Source: Polyangiaceae bacterium | GTDB taxonomy: Bacteria; Myxococcota_A; Polyangia; Polyangiales; Polyangiaceae | Length of the DNA: 64,000 nt | Reading direction: 5' to 3' | Assembly: GCA_015075635.1 (NCBI GenBank) | Contig: JABTUA010000003.1 | Coordinates: forward strand, 1,488,001-1,552,000 | In this document: positions 7,314 through 17,685 of the stretch, piece by piece | Layout: each line of letters opens with the position of its first letter | Position numbering within the stretch: the first letter of the stretch is position 1 | Translations under genes and position numbers: made by a program | The notes under the pieces: generated by a model | What the model was told of the DNA's origin: nothing | Databases searched by the model: none | Seen by the model: only the letters and a program-made list of their open reading frames with translations

Positions 7314-8636
7314 ATGAAGGAAGGGGCAGAAATCAGGAGCGTCCTGCCGGCCCGGCCGATCGAGAAGCTCGTCGGACCCATCGAGCGCTTCCTGCACGTG
7401 CAATCGGCGAGCGGGCTGGTGCTGATGGCGTGCACCGTCGTGGCACTCGTGCTGGCAAACTCGCGCTTCGCCCCAGCGGTCCAGGCGTTCTGGGACCAGC
7501 GACTGGTCGTCTCCGTCGGCAGCATCGGGCTCGATTACCCGCTCTGGTACTGGGTCAACGACGGCCTGATGACGCTGTTCTTCTTCGTCATCGGGCTGGA
7601 GATCAAGCGAGAGATGGTGGCGGGAGAGCTCAGCGAGGCGAAGAACCTCGTGCTCCCGGTCGCCGCCGCCATCGGCGGGGCGCTCGTGCCGGTGCTGGTC
7701 TTCCTCTTGTTCCTCCGCGGCGGTCCGGGTGCCCGGGCCTGGGCCGTACCCATGGCCACCGACATCGCCTTCGTCGTGGGGTGCCTGTCGCTCCTCGGTG
7801 ATCGCGTGCCGCGCGGCCTCAAGGTCTTCGTGCTCTCGCTGGCCATCGTGGACGACATCCTGGCGGTCCTCGTCATCGCGGCGTTCTACTCGTCCGGCCT
7901 GAAGCTCCTCGCGCTCGTCGGCGCGGGAGTCGGGCTCGGCGTGGTCGTCGCGCTGAACCGCCTGGGTGTCCGCGCGATCTCGGTCTACGTGTTCGTCGGC
8001 GCCATCTCCTGGCTGTTCATGTTGAAGTCCGGCATCCACCCGACGGTCGCCGGCGTGGCGCTCGGCCTCCTCACTCCGGCCTCCGCGTGGACCCCGGATG
8101 GCTCGCTTCAGCGAGTGCTGTCGGCGGCGGCGGACGCCGTCGAGGCCGAGAGCGACGCGGCCCGCAAGCAGACGCTCCAGACCGCGCGCTTCGCGGTGCG
8201 CGAGGCGGTGTCGCCCCTCGACCGCCTCGAGGCGGGGCTCCACGGGTGGGTGGCCTTCTTGATCATGCCCGTGTTCGCCCTCGCCAACGCCGGCGTCGCC
8301 TTCCGGGCCGAGACCTTGGCCTCGCCGCTCGCGCTGGCGGTGGCAGCGGGGCTCGTGCTGGGGAAGCCGATCGGGATCGTGGCCGGCACGCTCCTGGTCG
8401 TGAAGGCCGGCTGGTCCAGTCTCCCCGAGGGCACCAGCGCTCGCGCGCTGGTCGCTGCCGGCGCGCTCGCCGGGATCGGCTTCACCATGTCGTTGTTCGT
8501 CGCGTCGCTCGGCCTCGAAGGGCAGCTGCTCCAGGAGGTGAAGGGCGGCGTGTTGGTCGGCTCCGCGGTGAGCATGGCCGTCGGCCTGGGTTTGCTCTAC
8601 CTGTTCCTGCCCAAGGCTCCGGCGAGCTCGGCCTGA
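7314..8636 (+). CDS. nhaA: Na+/H+ antiporter NhaA
   Basis: 440 residues. The protein exchanges cytoplasmic Na+ for external H+ in the inner membrane. About eleven to twelve hydrophobic segments are visible, and the essential Asp pair occurs as D180-D181 in LAIVDDILAVLV, next to the family signature VVGCLSLLGDRVPRG. Length is slightly above the E. coli protein, with a longer loop near 245-275. The ATG at 7314 follows a perfect Shine-Dalgarno sequence AGGAGGA at 7302-7308. It stands in a plus-strand position after the two-component genes and converges on the P-type ATPase gene with a 2-base gap. I saw no sigma54 match in the 207-base upstream gap. Confidence 0.95.
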   Translation: MKEGAEIRSVLPARPIEKLVGPIERFLHVQSASGLVLMACTVVALVLANSRFAPAVQAFWDQRLVVSVGSIGLDYPLWYWVNDGLMTLFFFVIGLEIKREMVAGELSEAKNLVLPVAAAIGGALVPVLVFLLFLRGGPGARAWAVPMATDIAFVVGCLSLLGDRVPRGLKVFVLSLAIVDDILAVLVIAAFYSSGLKLLALVGAGVGLGVVVALNRLGVRAISVYVFVGAISWLFMLKSGIHPTVAGVALGLLTPASAWTPDGSLQRVLSAAADAVEAESDAARKQTLQTARFAVREAVSPLDRLEAGLHGWVAFLIMPVFALANAGVAFRAETLASPLALAVAAGLVLGKPIGIVAGTLLVVKAGWSSLPEGTSARALVAAGALAGIGFTMSLFVASLGLEGQLLQEVKGGVLVGSAVSMAVGLGLLYLFLPKAPASSA

Positions 8637-8638
8637 GG

Positions 8639-11377
8639 TCACGCCAGCCGCGCGTCGCGCCTGCGCACGACGAGCTTCCGGAGCTCCTCGACCCAGAGCA
8701 CCAGGCTCGCCACGGCGCCGATCGCGAACGCTTGCCAGATGCTGATTGTCACTGTGTGGAAGACGTCGCCGAGCGGACGGAAATAGATCACGCTCGCGTG
8801 CAGCAGGTTTCCGAGCACGAGGCCGCCGATCAACCAGGGGTTCTTCAGCAGACTGGACCCGAGCGCCGAGCGCTTCTCCGAGCGGCAGCTCAGCACGTTG
8901 AACCACTGGCAAACGGCGAGGACCGTGAACGTCTCGGTCTGGGCCACCGCAAAAGGCACGCCGTTCGACAGGCGGTAGGCGAACCAGCCCAGGGTCGAGA
9001 TGGCGATTGCGGGCACCATGAACGCCATCCGGGAGAGCAGCGCTCGGGTGAGCAGCGGCTCGGTCGGGCTGATGGGCGGCTGATTCATCTCGTCGCCCTC
9101 GGCAGGATCCATGATCAGCGTGGCAGTGAGCACGCCGTCGGTGACCAGGTTGATCCACAAGATCTGCACCGCGGCGAGCGGCGGTGGGTACCCGAGCACG
9201 AGCGCTGCGAGCAGGAGCAGCACCTCCGCCATGGACGTCGAGAAGAGATAGAGGATCAGCTTCTTGATGTTGCGGTAGACGACGCGCCCTTCCTCCACCG
9301 CCGAGACGATGGTGGCGAAGTTGTCGTCGCCGATCACCACCTTGGCCGCCTCCTTGGCCACCTCGGTGCCGGAGAGCCCCATGGCCACGCCCGCGTCTGC
9401 TTTGACCAGCGCCGGGGCGTCGTTCACGCCGTCGCCGGTCATCGCGACGACGGCGCCGCGGCTCTGGTAGGCCGAGACGATGCGGAGCTTCTGCGCGGGG
9501 TGCACTCGGGCGAAGACCGAGACGCTGTCGATCCGACGCCCGAGCTCGGCATCCGACATCGCCTCGAGCTCGCGTCCGTCGACGGCGATGTCCCCTTCCC
9601 GTGCGATGCCGAGCTCCAGCGCGATGGCGTGGCCCGTGACCTTGTGGTCTCCGGTCACCATGACCGGGCGGATGCCCGCCGCTCGACACTGCGCCACCGC
9701 CTGCTTGACCTCGAGGCGTGGCGGGTCGATTTGCCCGACCAGTCCCAAGAGCGTGCAGCGGCCCCGGAACCCGGCGAACCCGAGGCGCCCGTCCACCGTG
9801 CCCTCGGCGACGGCGACCGCGAGCACGCGCAGCGCGCGGGCGGCCATGTCGTCCACCGCGCGGTGGAACGCCAGGCGTTCCTCGTCGCCGAGCTCGCCCC
9901 CGCCCTCTGCGGAGCGGCACAGCTCCAGCACTGCCTCGGGGGCTCCCTTGATGAAGACCCGCGGCCCCTCGGGGGTGTCGTGTTGGGTGGCCATCAACTT
10001 GGCGGCGGAGTCGAACGGGATCTCCGCGCGCCGAGGGAGCCGCTCTCGGAGCTGGCTCGGGATGACCCCGGCCTTGAGCGCCAGCACGATCAGCGCGACC
10101 TCCGTGGGATCACCGAGCGGCTTCCAGCGTGGCTCGGAGTCCTCGGGACCGATGAGCTCCGCGTCGTTGCACAGGGCCACTGCCTCGACGAGGGCCCGGA
10201 GCTCGGGCTCGGCCGCGAGCTCGAGCTCACGCTCGCCGTCCAAGAGCTGGCCTTCGGGCTCGTAGCCGACGCCCGTGACCGCGACCTCCCGCCCGTCCGG
10301 GAAGCAGAGGCGGGTGACGGTCATCTCGTTGCGGGTCAGCGTGCCGGTCTTGTCGCTACAGATGACCGTCGTCGAGCCCAGCGTCTCGATGGCGGCCAGG
10401 CGTCTGACTACGGCGCGGCGGCGCGCCATGCGCTGGACGCCCACCGCGAGCGCGACGGTGACGGCCACCGGCAAGCCCTCGGGGATCATCGACACGACTT
10501 GACTGATGCCCACCATCACGATCTGAGCGAAGGACAAGCCGCGCAGGAGGCCGACGGCGAGGATCAACACGAAGATCCCGGCAGCCGCCAACATGATGTA
10601 GCGCCCGAACTGCGCGATGCGGCGCTCGAGCGGCGTCTCGAGCTCCTCGGCGCCCTCGGCCAGCGTCGCGATGTGTCCGATCTCGGTGGCCAGGCCCGTA
10701 GCGACGACCACTGCCCGCGCACGGCCGGCGGTGACGTGAGTCCCGGCGTAGGCCATGTTTCGCCGATCGGCGAGCGGCGTGTCGGGAGCCAGCGGCTGGA
10801 GCGCCTTGGTCACCGGCACCGACTCGCCGGTCAGCGCGGCCTCGGCGATCTGCAGGGCCGTCCCGTCGAGCAGCCTGGCGTCGGCCGGGACGGCGTCGCC
10901 CGCCTCGAGCACCACGATGTCGCCCGGGACCACGCTCCGGACGTCGGTCTTGGTCTCTCGGCCGTCGCGCACGACCCGCGCCTCGTGCGTCGCGAGCTTC
11001 CGCAGGGCCTGGAGGGAGCGCTCCGCCCGACCTTCCTGAAACGAGCCGACGAGCGCGTTGAGCAGGACCACGGCCAGGATGACGGCCGAATCGCTGGTGT
11101 GGCCCAGCAGGAACGCGACGCCGGCCGCCACGAAGAGCAGGTAGATGAGCGGGCTCTTGAACTGATCGACGAACACGGCGAGCACGGAGCGCTGCTTCGG
11201 CTCCGGCAAGGCGTTCGGGCCGAAGTGAGCGAGCCGGCGACGGGCCTCCGCTTCGCTCAGGCCGACGACGGCGTCCGCGTCCGCGGCTGCCAGGGCTTCT
11301 TCATCGTGCAGCGCGTGCCAATGGCGGTGCTCGGTCTCGCCTCTGGGCTCTGCGCTCACGGCATTGATCCCTGGCAT
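8639..11377 (-). CDS. P2A-type (Ca2+-like) cation-transporting ATPase
   Basis: 912 residues from the ATG at 11377. N-terminal cation-ATPase domain, actuator, phosphorylation motif CSDKTGTLT with D342, nucleotide-binding domain, hinge motif TGDGVNDAPALVKAD and a four-helix C-terminal domain. The metal-site residues of SERCA are retained: Glu in PEGLP (segment 4), Glu in STSMAEVLLL (segment 5), and Asn/Thr/Asp in LWINLVTDG (segment 6). Ca2+ export is therefore the best guess, with Mn2+ also possible. The frame is open to 11506, but a sigma54 promoter match at 11411-11426 lies inside that extension and places the transcript start near 11399, which supports the start at 11377. It is divergent from the Usp gene. 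Confidence 0.9.
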   Translation of the reverse strand: MPGINAVSAEPRGETEHRHWHALHDEEALAAADADAVVGLSEAEARRRLAHFGPNALPEPKQRSVLAVFVDQFKSPLIYLLFVAAGVAFLLGHTSDSAVILAVVLLNALVGSFQEGRAERSLQALRKLATHEARVVRDGRETKTDVRSVVPGDIVVLEAGDAVPADARLLDGTALQIAEAALTGESVPVTKALQPLAPDTPLADRRNMAYAGTHVTAGRARAVVVATGLATEIGHIATLAEGAEELETPLERRIAQFGRYIMLAAAGIFVLILAVGLLRGLSFAQIVMVGISQVVSMIPEGLPVAVTVALAVGVQRMARRRAVVRRLAAIETLGSTTVICSDKTGTLTRNEMTVTRLCFPDGREVAVTGVGYEPEGQLLDGERELELAAEPELRALVEAVALCNDAELIGPEDSEPRWKPLGDPTEVALIVLALKAGVIPSQLRERLPRRAEIPFDSAAKLMATQHDTPEGPRVFIKGAPEAVLELCRSAEGGGELGDEERLAFHRAVDDMAARALRVLAVAVAEGTVDGRLGFAGFRGRCTLLGLVGQIDPPRLEVKQAVAQCRAAGIRPVMVTGDHKVTGHAIALELGIAREGDIAVDGRELEAMSDAELGRRIDSVSVFARVHPAQKLRIVSAYQSRGAVVAMTGDGVNDAPALVKADAGVAMGLSGTEVAKEAAKVVIGDDNFATIVSAVEEGRVVYRNIKKLILYLFSTSMAEVLLLLAALVLGYPPPLAAVQILWINLVTDGVLTATLIMDPAEGDEMNQPPISPTEPLLTRALLSRMAFMVPAIAISTLGWFAYRLSNGVPFAVAQTETFTVLAVCQWFNVLSCRSEKRSALGSSLLKNPWLIGGLVLGNLLHASVIYFRPLGDVFHTVTISIWQAFAIGAVASLVLWVEELRKLVVRRRDARLA

Positions 11378-11410
11378 GACACCGCTCGCTTTCGTTCGCG
11401 CATGGTCCTC

Positions 11411-11426
11411 AGCAGGTTCCGTGCCA
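11411..11426 (-). promoter_or_regulatory. sigma54 (-24/-12) promoter for the P-type ATPase
   Basis: Read on the minus strand the bases are TGGCACGGAACCTGCT. This gives a perfect TGGCACG -24 element, an exact GG-N10-GC spacing and CTGC for TTGC at -12. The predicted transcript start is near 11399, about 20 bases ahead of the ATG at 11377. Confidence 0.7.
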
Positions 11427-11520
11427 CTCGTCACTGCGCGTGTGCGTGCACACCGCGCCGGCGCGGACGCAGGCTTTGCGTTCGGGTGCGTGGGTTCGGC
11501 AGGCACTGCGGTGCGCGCCC

Positions 11521-11536
11521 TGGCACGCCGGATGCT
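11521..11536 (+). promoter_or_regulatory. sigma54 (-24/-12) promoter for the universal stress protein
   Basis: TGGCACGCCGGATGCT has a perfect TGGCACG, exact GG-N10-GC spacing and ATGC for TTGC. The predicted transcript start is at about 11547, directly at the ATG at 11548. The message would therefore be leaderless, or translation starts later (for example GTG at 11582). Confidence 0.65.
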
Positions 11537-11547
11537 AGGTGACGGGC

Positions 11548-12456
11548 ATGCGAGAGACGAAGGCCGCCCGTCCTTTGAGCAGGGTGCTCGTGCCCGTGGA
11601 CTTCTCCAAGAACGCGGAGCACGCGCTCCGCCGAGCGCTGCTCATGCCGCTCGCCCCGCGCGCAACGCTGTCCGTCTTGCACGTGATCCCGCCAGGCCTG
11701 CCGGCGAAGCTCCGCGCGCGAGCCTGGAGCGACGCCGATCGCGCGCTCACCGAGCTCGTGGCGCGGGTGAGCGCGAGACATGCGGAGCAGCACGTCACTT
11801 TGACCCCGGAGCTCTTGACCGGCGAGCCCTTCGTCGAAATCATCCGCCGCGCTCGGCAGTTGCGCGCGGAGCTCATCGTGCTGGGGCGACGTGGTGCCCG
11901 ATCGATACGCGGCATGGTCCTCGGGACGACGGCCGAACGCATCGTCCGCAAGGGGGATGTCCCGGTGCTCGTGGTGAGCTCGAAGCCCATCCAGCGCTAT
12001 CGAAGGCCGCTGATCGCGACGGATCTCGAGGACGCCGCGCCGCGGACCTTCGACCTCGCGCTCCGGGTGTTGGGGTCAGAGGTGCCGACTGTCCACGTCG
12101 TGCACGCCTACCACGTGCCCTTCGAGGGGCTAGTGACGCCGACCTTGACGATCCGGGAGGTGAGCGGGTACCGGCGGTCGTTCCACGCCAAGGCCAAGGC
12201 CGGGCTCGAGTCGATGCTGGCAGAGCGCCAGGGCACCGGACAGCGCTGGAGCGGTGAGGTCGCCGCGGGCGACGCCCGCGGCGTCATCCTCGCTGCGGCC
12301 GCGCGCCGGCGCGCGGATCTGATCGCGCTGGGCACGCACGGCCGGAGCGGGCTGGCGCGTGCGCTGGTAGGCAGCGTCGCAGAGTATGTGATCCACGCTG
12401 CGCGCTGCGACGTGCTGGTCTCGCGCCCGGTACGCTTCTCCTTCGCGCTGCCTTGA
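11548..12456 (+). CDS. Tandem-domain universal stress protein (UspA family)
   Basis: 302 residues from the ATG at 11548; a GTG at 11539 is also possible. There are two UspA folds: the first opens with SRVLVPVDFSKNAEH and ends with GMVLGTTAERIVRKGDVPVLVV, the second begins at about residue 152 and ends with GTHGRSGLARALVGSVAEYV. The G-x2-G-x9-G(S/T) ATP-binding motif is clear in the second half and near-complete in the first. Cytoplasmic; such proteins bind ATP and accumulate under starvation or energy and ion stress. It is divergent from the P-type ATPase, with back-to-back sigma54 matches in the shared 170-base region, so the two are probably induced together. Confidence 0.9.
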   Translation: MRETKAARPLSRVLVPVDFSKNAEHALRRALLMPLAPRATLSVLHVIPPGLPAKLRARAWSDADRALTELVARVSARHAEQHVTLTPELLTGEPFVEIIRRARQLRAELIVLGRRGARSIRGMVLGTTAERIVRKGDVPVLVVSSKPIQRYRRPLIATDLEDAAPRTFDLALRVLGSEVPTVHVVHAYHVPFEGLVTPTLTIREVSGYRRSFHAKAKAGLESMLAERQGTGQRWSGEVAAGDARGVILAAAARRRADLIALGTHGRSGLARALVGSVAEYVIHAARCDVLVSRPVRFSFALP

Positions 12457-12567
12457 GGTGCCGCCCACCGACCGGCGTGGTGTAGCAACTTGCATCGCAG
12501 GTGGGACAATGCCTCGCAACCCTGGTCGTTGCGCGTGCTCCGGCCGACGACGCGGAAGGTCGGGCCT

Positions 12568-12583
12568 TGGCACGGCGAGTGCA
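12568..12583 (+). promoter_or_regulatory. sigma54 (-24/-12) promoter for the 46-residue membrane protein
   Basis: TGGCACGGCGAGTGCA matches TGGCACG-N4-TTGCA with one mismatch and exact GG-N10-GC spacing. The predicted transcript start is near 12594, followed directly by the Shine-Dalgarno sequence AAAGGAG (597-603 of this kilobase, i.e. 12597-12603) and the ATG at 12609. This is the best-spaced of the four matches. Confidence 0.75.
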
Positions 12584-12608
12584 ATTCGTCGGCTCGAAAG
12601 GAGTCGCC

Positions 12609-12749
12609 ATGGCCCATCCTCATCACGACGACATCCGTCGTCCGCCCCCGCTGTGGCCGACGTGGACCACTTGGGTCTACATGGCCTTCGCACTCGCCGT
12701 GGCCGTCGGCACCGTCGTCGGCTTCTGGTACTGGTCGCAGCTGCATTGA
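12609..12749 (+). CDS. 46-residue single-span membrane protein
   Basis: The protein starts MAHPHHDDIRRPPPLWPTW, a His/Pro/Trp-rich cytoplasmic head. A single hydrophobic helix follows (about residues 21-41, VYMAFALAVAVGTVVGFWYW), then SQLH and the stop. The frame is open upstream to 12501, but a perfect AAAGGAG six bases before the ATG at 12609 fixes the start, and a sigma54 promoter ends just ahead of it. I know no family for it. The His-rich head (three His in the first six residues) could bind metal, and the small size suggests a regulator or subunit of a larger transporter such as the nearby P-ATPase or phosphate transporter (inference). Confidence 0.75.
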   Translation: MAHPHHDDIRRPPPLWPTWTTWVYMAFALAVAVGTVVGFWYWSQLH

Positions 12750-12756
12750 CTCGCGC

Positions 12757-14382
12757 TCACGTCATGTCGTGGCTCTCCTCGGTTCGCCGCCCGCGGGACT
12801 CCGGCGCGGGCGGCGGCGCGGCAGGCACTTCGTGGTCCATCACGTCGAGGTGGTGGCTCGTGCGCCAGAAGTGATACGCGAGGCGATCGACCCAGCGCAG
12901 CGCCTCGAGCAGGTTCTCTGCCGCCGCCGGGGAGAGCGCGCCTTCCGCGGTGCGGGTCAGGAGCAGTGGACGGGCGTCGCGCCGCAGCTGGGCGATCTCC
13001 CTCGAGGCCGCCTCGAGATCGGGCTCTTCGGCCCCCGGCGCTCGGAGCCACGCCGTCAGGTCGTCCAGGCAGCCGCGCAGCCGCTCGGTGGCGTCACCGC
13101 ACTCCTCGGACTCGAGCGCGCGGCGGGCGTTGCGAGTCTCGGCGAACGCCTCCACCAGCCGGTGCAGGTGATCGACGGCGTGCAGCACCGCGACGTGTTG
13201 GCGGCGCTCGTGGGCTGCGACGGGATCGGATTGGAGCGATGTGAGGCGCTCCCGAACTGCTCCGAGCGCCATCCCGACCGCCTCCGTTCGTGCGGTCACG
13301 TCGCGAGTCGCGCCGACGGAGACCAGCTCCCGCGCGGCCGTCGCTGCCTCCAGCGTGATGTCCCGCAGCGTGAGCCGGGCCGCCTCCAGCAGCACGGTCG
13401 GTTGAGACGTCTGCCCCACCGCCAGGTGTCGGGTCAGCGCCTCGCCTCGCTCGGGCACGCGGCGCTCGATGAAACGTCCCAGCGGGTCGGCCAGGGGAGC
13501 GAAGATCAGCACGCCCAGCAGGTTGAATGCCGTGTGAAATGCCGCGAGCTGCATGGCAGCGTCCAGCTCCTCGGTCGCGGACCTCACCAGCCAGACGAAC
13601 AACGGCAGCATCAGCAGCGCCACGACCGCGGTCAGCAGGTTGAAGGCGACGTGCGCGAGCGCGGTGCGCTTCGCCGCCGCCGAGCCGCCGAGGGAGCCCA
13701 CCACGGCGGTGACCGTCGTCCCGACGTTCTGGCCGATCACCAGCGCCGCCGCGTGATCGAGCGTGATGCTGCCTGACGCGATCGCCGCCAGGGTGGTGGC
13801 GACGGCGGCGCTCGACGACTGCATGATCACGGTCATCACGATGCCGATCAGTACGAGCAGCGCGTAGCCGAGCACGCCGACGTTGGCGAAGCGCGCCGGG
13901 TCGAAGCGGGTGGTCAGGCCCTGCATGCCGAGTTGGAGCACGTCGATGCCGACGAACACGAGACCGAAGCCCGCGAGCGCGGTCCCGATGGGAACGAGCT
14001 TGCCCCTGCCGAACAGCCTGCTCAGCGCGCCGAGTCCCACCATCGGCAGCGCGAAGACGTTCATCTGCACCTTCAGCCCGATGCCTGCGACGATCCACGC
14101 CGTGGTCGTCGTCCCCAGGTTGGCGCCGAACACGATCCCCAGGGACTGGCGAAAGGTGAGGAGCCCCGCGCCGACGAAGCCGATGACGGCGAGCGTGGTG
14201 GCGCTCGACGACTGCACCAGTCCGGTCACGGCCGCTCCTGTTCCGATGGCCGACAAGCGCGTCCGCGTGTAGCGGCGGAGCGCGGATCGCAAGCCGTCGC
14301 CGGCCAGGGCCTGAAGCCCCTCGGTGAGCAGGAGCATTCCCAGGAGGAAGAGCCCCACCCCGCCCAGCAGCGTTCCGAGCAT
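12757..14382 (-). CDS. Na+/phosphate cotransporter (NptA/PNaS family) with PhoU-like tail
   Basis: 541 residues. The membrane part (1-310) contains the inverted-repeat signature of the family: GLVQSSSATTLAVIG in the first half and MQSSSAAVATTLAAIASG in the second. The C-terminal 220 residues are soluble and helical, like the PhoU domain of bacterial NptA/YjbB proteins. It should move inorganic phosphate with Na+ across the inner membrane. A Na+ gradient partner, NhaA, is coded 4 kb away. It converges on the 46-residue membrane protein with a gap of 7 bases. No sigma54 match was seen in the 190 bases upstream (14383-14575), which hold no gene. Confidence 0.9.
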   Translation of the reverse strand: MLGTLLGGVGLFLLGMLLLTEGLQALAGDGLRSALRRYTRTRLSAIGTGAAVTGLVQSSSATTLAVIGFVGAGLLTFRQSLGIVFGANLGTTTTAWIVAGIGLKVQMNVFALPMVGLGALSRLFGRGKLVPIGTALAGFGLVFVGIDVLQLGMQGLTTRFDPARFANVGVLGYALLVLIGIVMTVIMQSSSAAVATTLAAIASGSITLDHAAALVIGQNVGTTVTAVVGSLGGSAAAKRTALAHVAFNLLTAVVALLMLPLFVWLVRSATEELDAAMQLAAFHTAFNLLGVLIFAPLADPLGRFIERRVPERGEALTRHLAVGQTSQPTVLLEAARLTLRDITLEAATAARELVSVGATRDVTARTEAVGMALGAVRERLTSLQSDPVAAHERRQHVAVLHAVDHLHRLVEAFAETRNARRALESEECGDATERLRGCLDDLTAWLRAPGAEEPDLEAASREIAQLRRDARPLLLTRTAEGALSPAAAENLLEALRWVDRLAYHFWRTSHHLDVMDHEVPAAPPPAPESRGRRTEESHDMT

Positions 14383-14575
14383 CTGGGGGGACTCTAAGAC
14401 ACTGCCGCAGCGGAGGCTCTCACTCGTTTCCCGCCGTTCGCTCCAGAGCCGAGCAGGAAGCGCCGGGCGAGAGGTCCAACCTGACGCGGGAGTGCGCCGG
14501 CCGCGCCGGTATTCGCGTGGGCCTTGCCCTCCGTGGCGGCTCGCGATCCGCTTGCGTGAGGCCGCGAACGTCGAG

Positions 14576-16255
<1,680 letters not shown>

Positions 16256-16296
16256 GACCGGCTCAGTCTAGCCCCAGCGGCGGGCGCTGACGAGGC

Positions 16297-17622
16297 TCAG
16301 AGCCGCGTCGCGACTCCCGCCCCCCACCAGGAGTTGCTGGTGGTCTTGAGCAGCGTGGTCGCGCCCGTCTTGATGTCGATCTCGAGCACCGCGCCGGAGG
16401 CGTCGAAGCCGAACACTTTTCCCTGCCAGCCCGCCAGGCCGTAGAGGCTGCTGTAGCCGGTGACCGTGCCGACCTCTCCAGTGACCTTGCCGGTCATGGG
16501 ATCGACCGACACGATCACGTCCGACGCCGAGCCGGTCTTGTCCACCGAACCGTAGGTGCCGACGCCTTCGATCGAGAAGGCGTCTCCGCTCGAAGAGTAG
16601 CCTGCGCCGTAGCTGCCGAGCGAGGTGAGCTGCGCGGTGCCGCTGCCCGAGAGCGTGACCTTGTACCAGGCGCCGCTGTTGGCGATGGCCACCAACGTGT
16701 CGAGATACGGGTGGTGCGTGCCGGGCGGCAACATGGTCAGCCCGTTGAAGCTCTGCGGAAGTGTCGCGAGCGGGTAGCAGGTCGCGGTGTCGGCGTCGCA
16801 GGTGTAGAGGTCCGTGAAGGTGACGCCGTAGAGCACGCCCCATTGATCGACCGCCAGGTCGGTCATCGAGCCCGAGTAGCCCGAGCCCTTGAAATTCCCG
16901 ATCTCCGTGATGGCGTAGCTCGTGACGTCCATCGTGAAGAGCTTGCTCGAGGTGTGCGGGTAGACCACGTTCGCCATCGCGATCTTCGGCTTGGTGGCGT
17001 CGTTGGGGAAGGGGTCGGCCACGTCCGGCACGCCGTCTTTGTCCGAGTCCACGAGCTCGCAGCTCACGGCGACGTTGGTCACGTCGGCGGTACCCACGGT
17101 CCCGCTTCCGTTCTGCACCGTGCAGCTCTGCGCGGGGTTGGTCGGTTGCGCGGAGACGCTGACCGCGTAGGGATTGCCGGTGTTGACCTGCGTCGGAAAA
17201 GTGAACGGGCCGCTCTTGGCCACGGCGATCTCGTCGGTGCCGTTGTTCTGGAGCTTGAGCCCGGTCCCGAACAGGCCGACCACCGCGCCGCCGATGGTGT
17301 GCGGTCCGCTGGTGCCGCCTCCCGAGCCGCCGGTACCCGAGCCGCCGGTACCCGCGCCGCCGGTGCCCGAGCCGCCGGTGCCCGCCGCGCCGCCGCTGCC
17401 GGCCGCGCCGCCGCTCCCGCTGGCGCCGCCAGCGCCCGCCGCGCCACCCACGCTCGAGCCGCCGCTGCCTGATGCCCCACCGCTGCCGCTCGTGGCGCCG
17501 GTGCCCGAGCCACCGCCGCCGCCAGTCCCCGGCTTCGAGCCGCCGTCGTCGCTGGTGCTCCCGCACGCGAAGACTCCGAGAGAAAGCAGCGTTCCGCAGA
17601 GTGCAAAGCCCAGTCGCGCCAT
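16297..17622 (-). CDS. Gly-rich secreted lipoprotein
   Basis: 441 residues from the ATG at 17622; the frame opens 17 codons earlier, but this Met starts a clean lipoprotein signal, MARLGFALCGTLLSLGVFAC. The lipidated Cys is followed by GSTSDD and then about 90 residues of Gly/Ser/Ala/Thr low complexity (GTGGSGTGG units). The rest (130-441) looks like a beta-propeller-type surface protein: repeated blocks with VDQWGVLYGVT, YGSVDKTGSASDVIVSVDP and LYGLAGWQGKVFGFD. A short DSDKDGVPDVADPFPND stretch is a thrombospondin-3-like Ca2+-binding segment. Exported to the outer membrane or cell surface; role unknown. Common in myxobacterial genomes. Confidence 0.75.
   Translation of the reverse strand: MARLGFALCGTLLSLGVFACGSTSDDGGSKPGTGGGGGSGTGATSGSGGASGSGGSSVGGAAGAGGASGSGGAAGSGGAAGTGGSGTGGAGTGGSGTGGSGGGTSGPHTIGGAVVGLFGTGLKLQNNGTDEIAVAKSGPFTFPTQVNTGNPYAVSVSAQPTNPAQSCTVQNGSGTVGTADVTNVAVSCELVDSDKDGVPDVADPFPNDATKPKIAMANVVYPHTSSKLFTMDVTSYAITEIGNFKGSGYSGSMTDLAVDQWGVLYGVTFTDLYTCDADTATCYPLATLPQSFNGLTMLPPGTHHPYLDTLVAIANSGAWYKVTLSGSGTAQLTSLGSYGAGYSSSGDAFSIEGVGTYGSVDKTGSASDVIVSVDPMTGKVTGEVGTVTGYSSLYGLAGWQGKVFGFDASGAVLEIDIKTGATTLLKTTSNSWWGAGVATRL
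17310..17540 (-). repeat. Gly/Ser/Thr low-complexity coding repeat
   Basis: Imperfect units such as GCCGCCGGTACCCGAGCC recur in this stretch. It encodes the Gly-rich stalk of the lipoprotein. The length is probably variable between strains by slippage. Confidence 0.7.
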
Positions 17623-17685
17623 GCCCGTGCACCTACTCGGGACCGCCAGGGCGGGCAAGGCGCAGCGCGGCAATTTCAGGAGCTT

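Noticed and set aside
11378-11506. 43-codon N-terminal extension of the P-type ATPase
   Set aside because: It would contain the sigma54 promoter of the same gene, and its Arg/Thr/Ala content looks non-coding.
8087-11542. Plus-strand open frame of more than 1000 codons over the P-type ATPase gene
   Set aside because: It is the antisense shadow of the ATPase gene. The product is His/Arg/Asp-rich with no domain.
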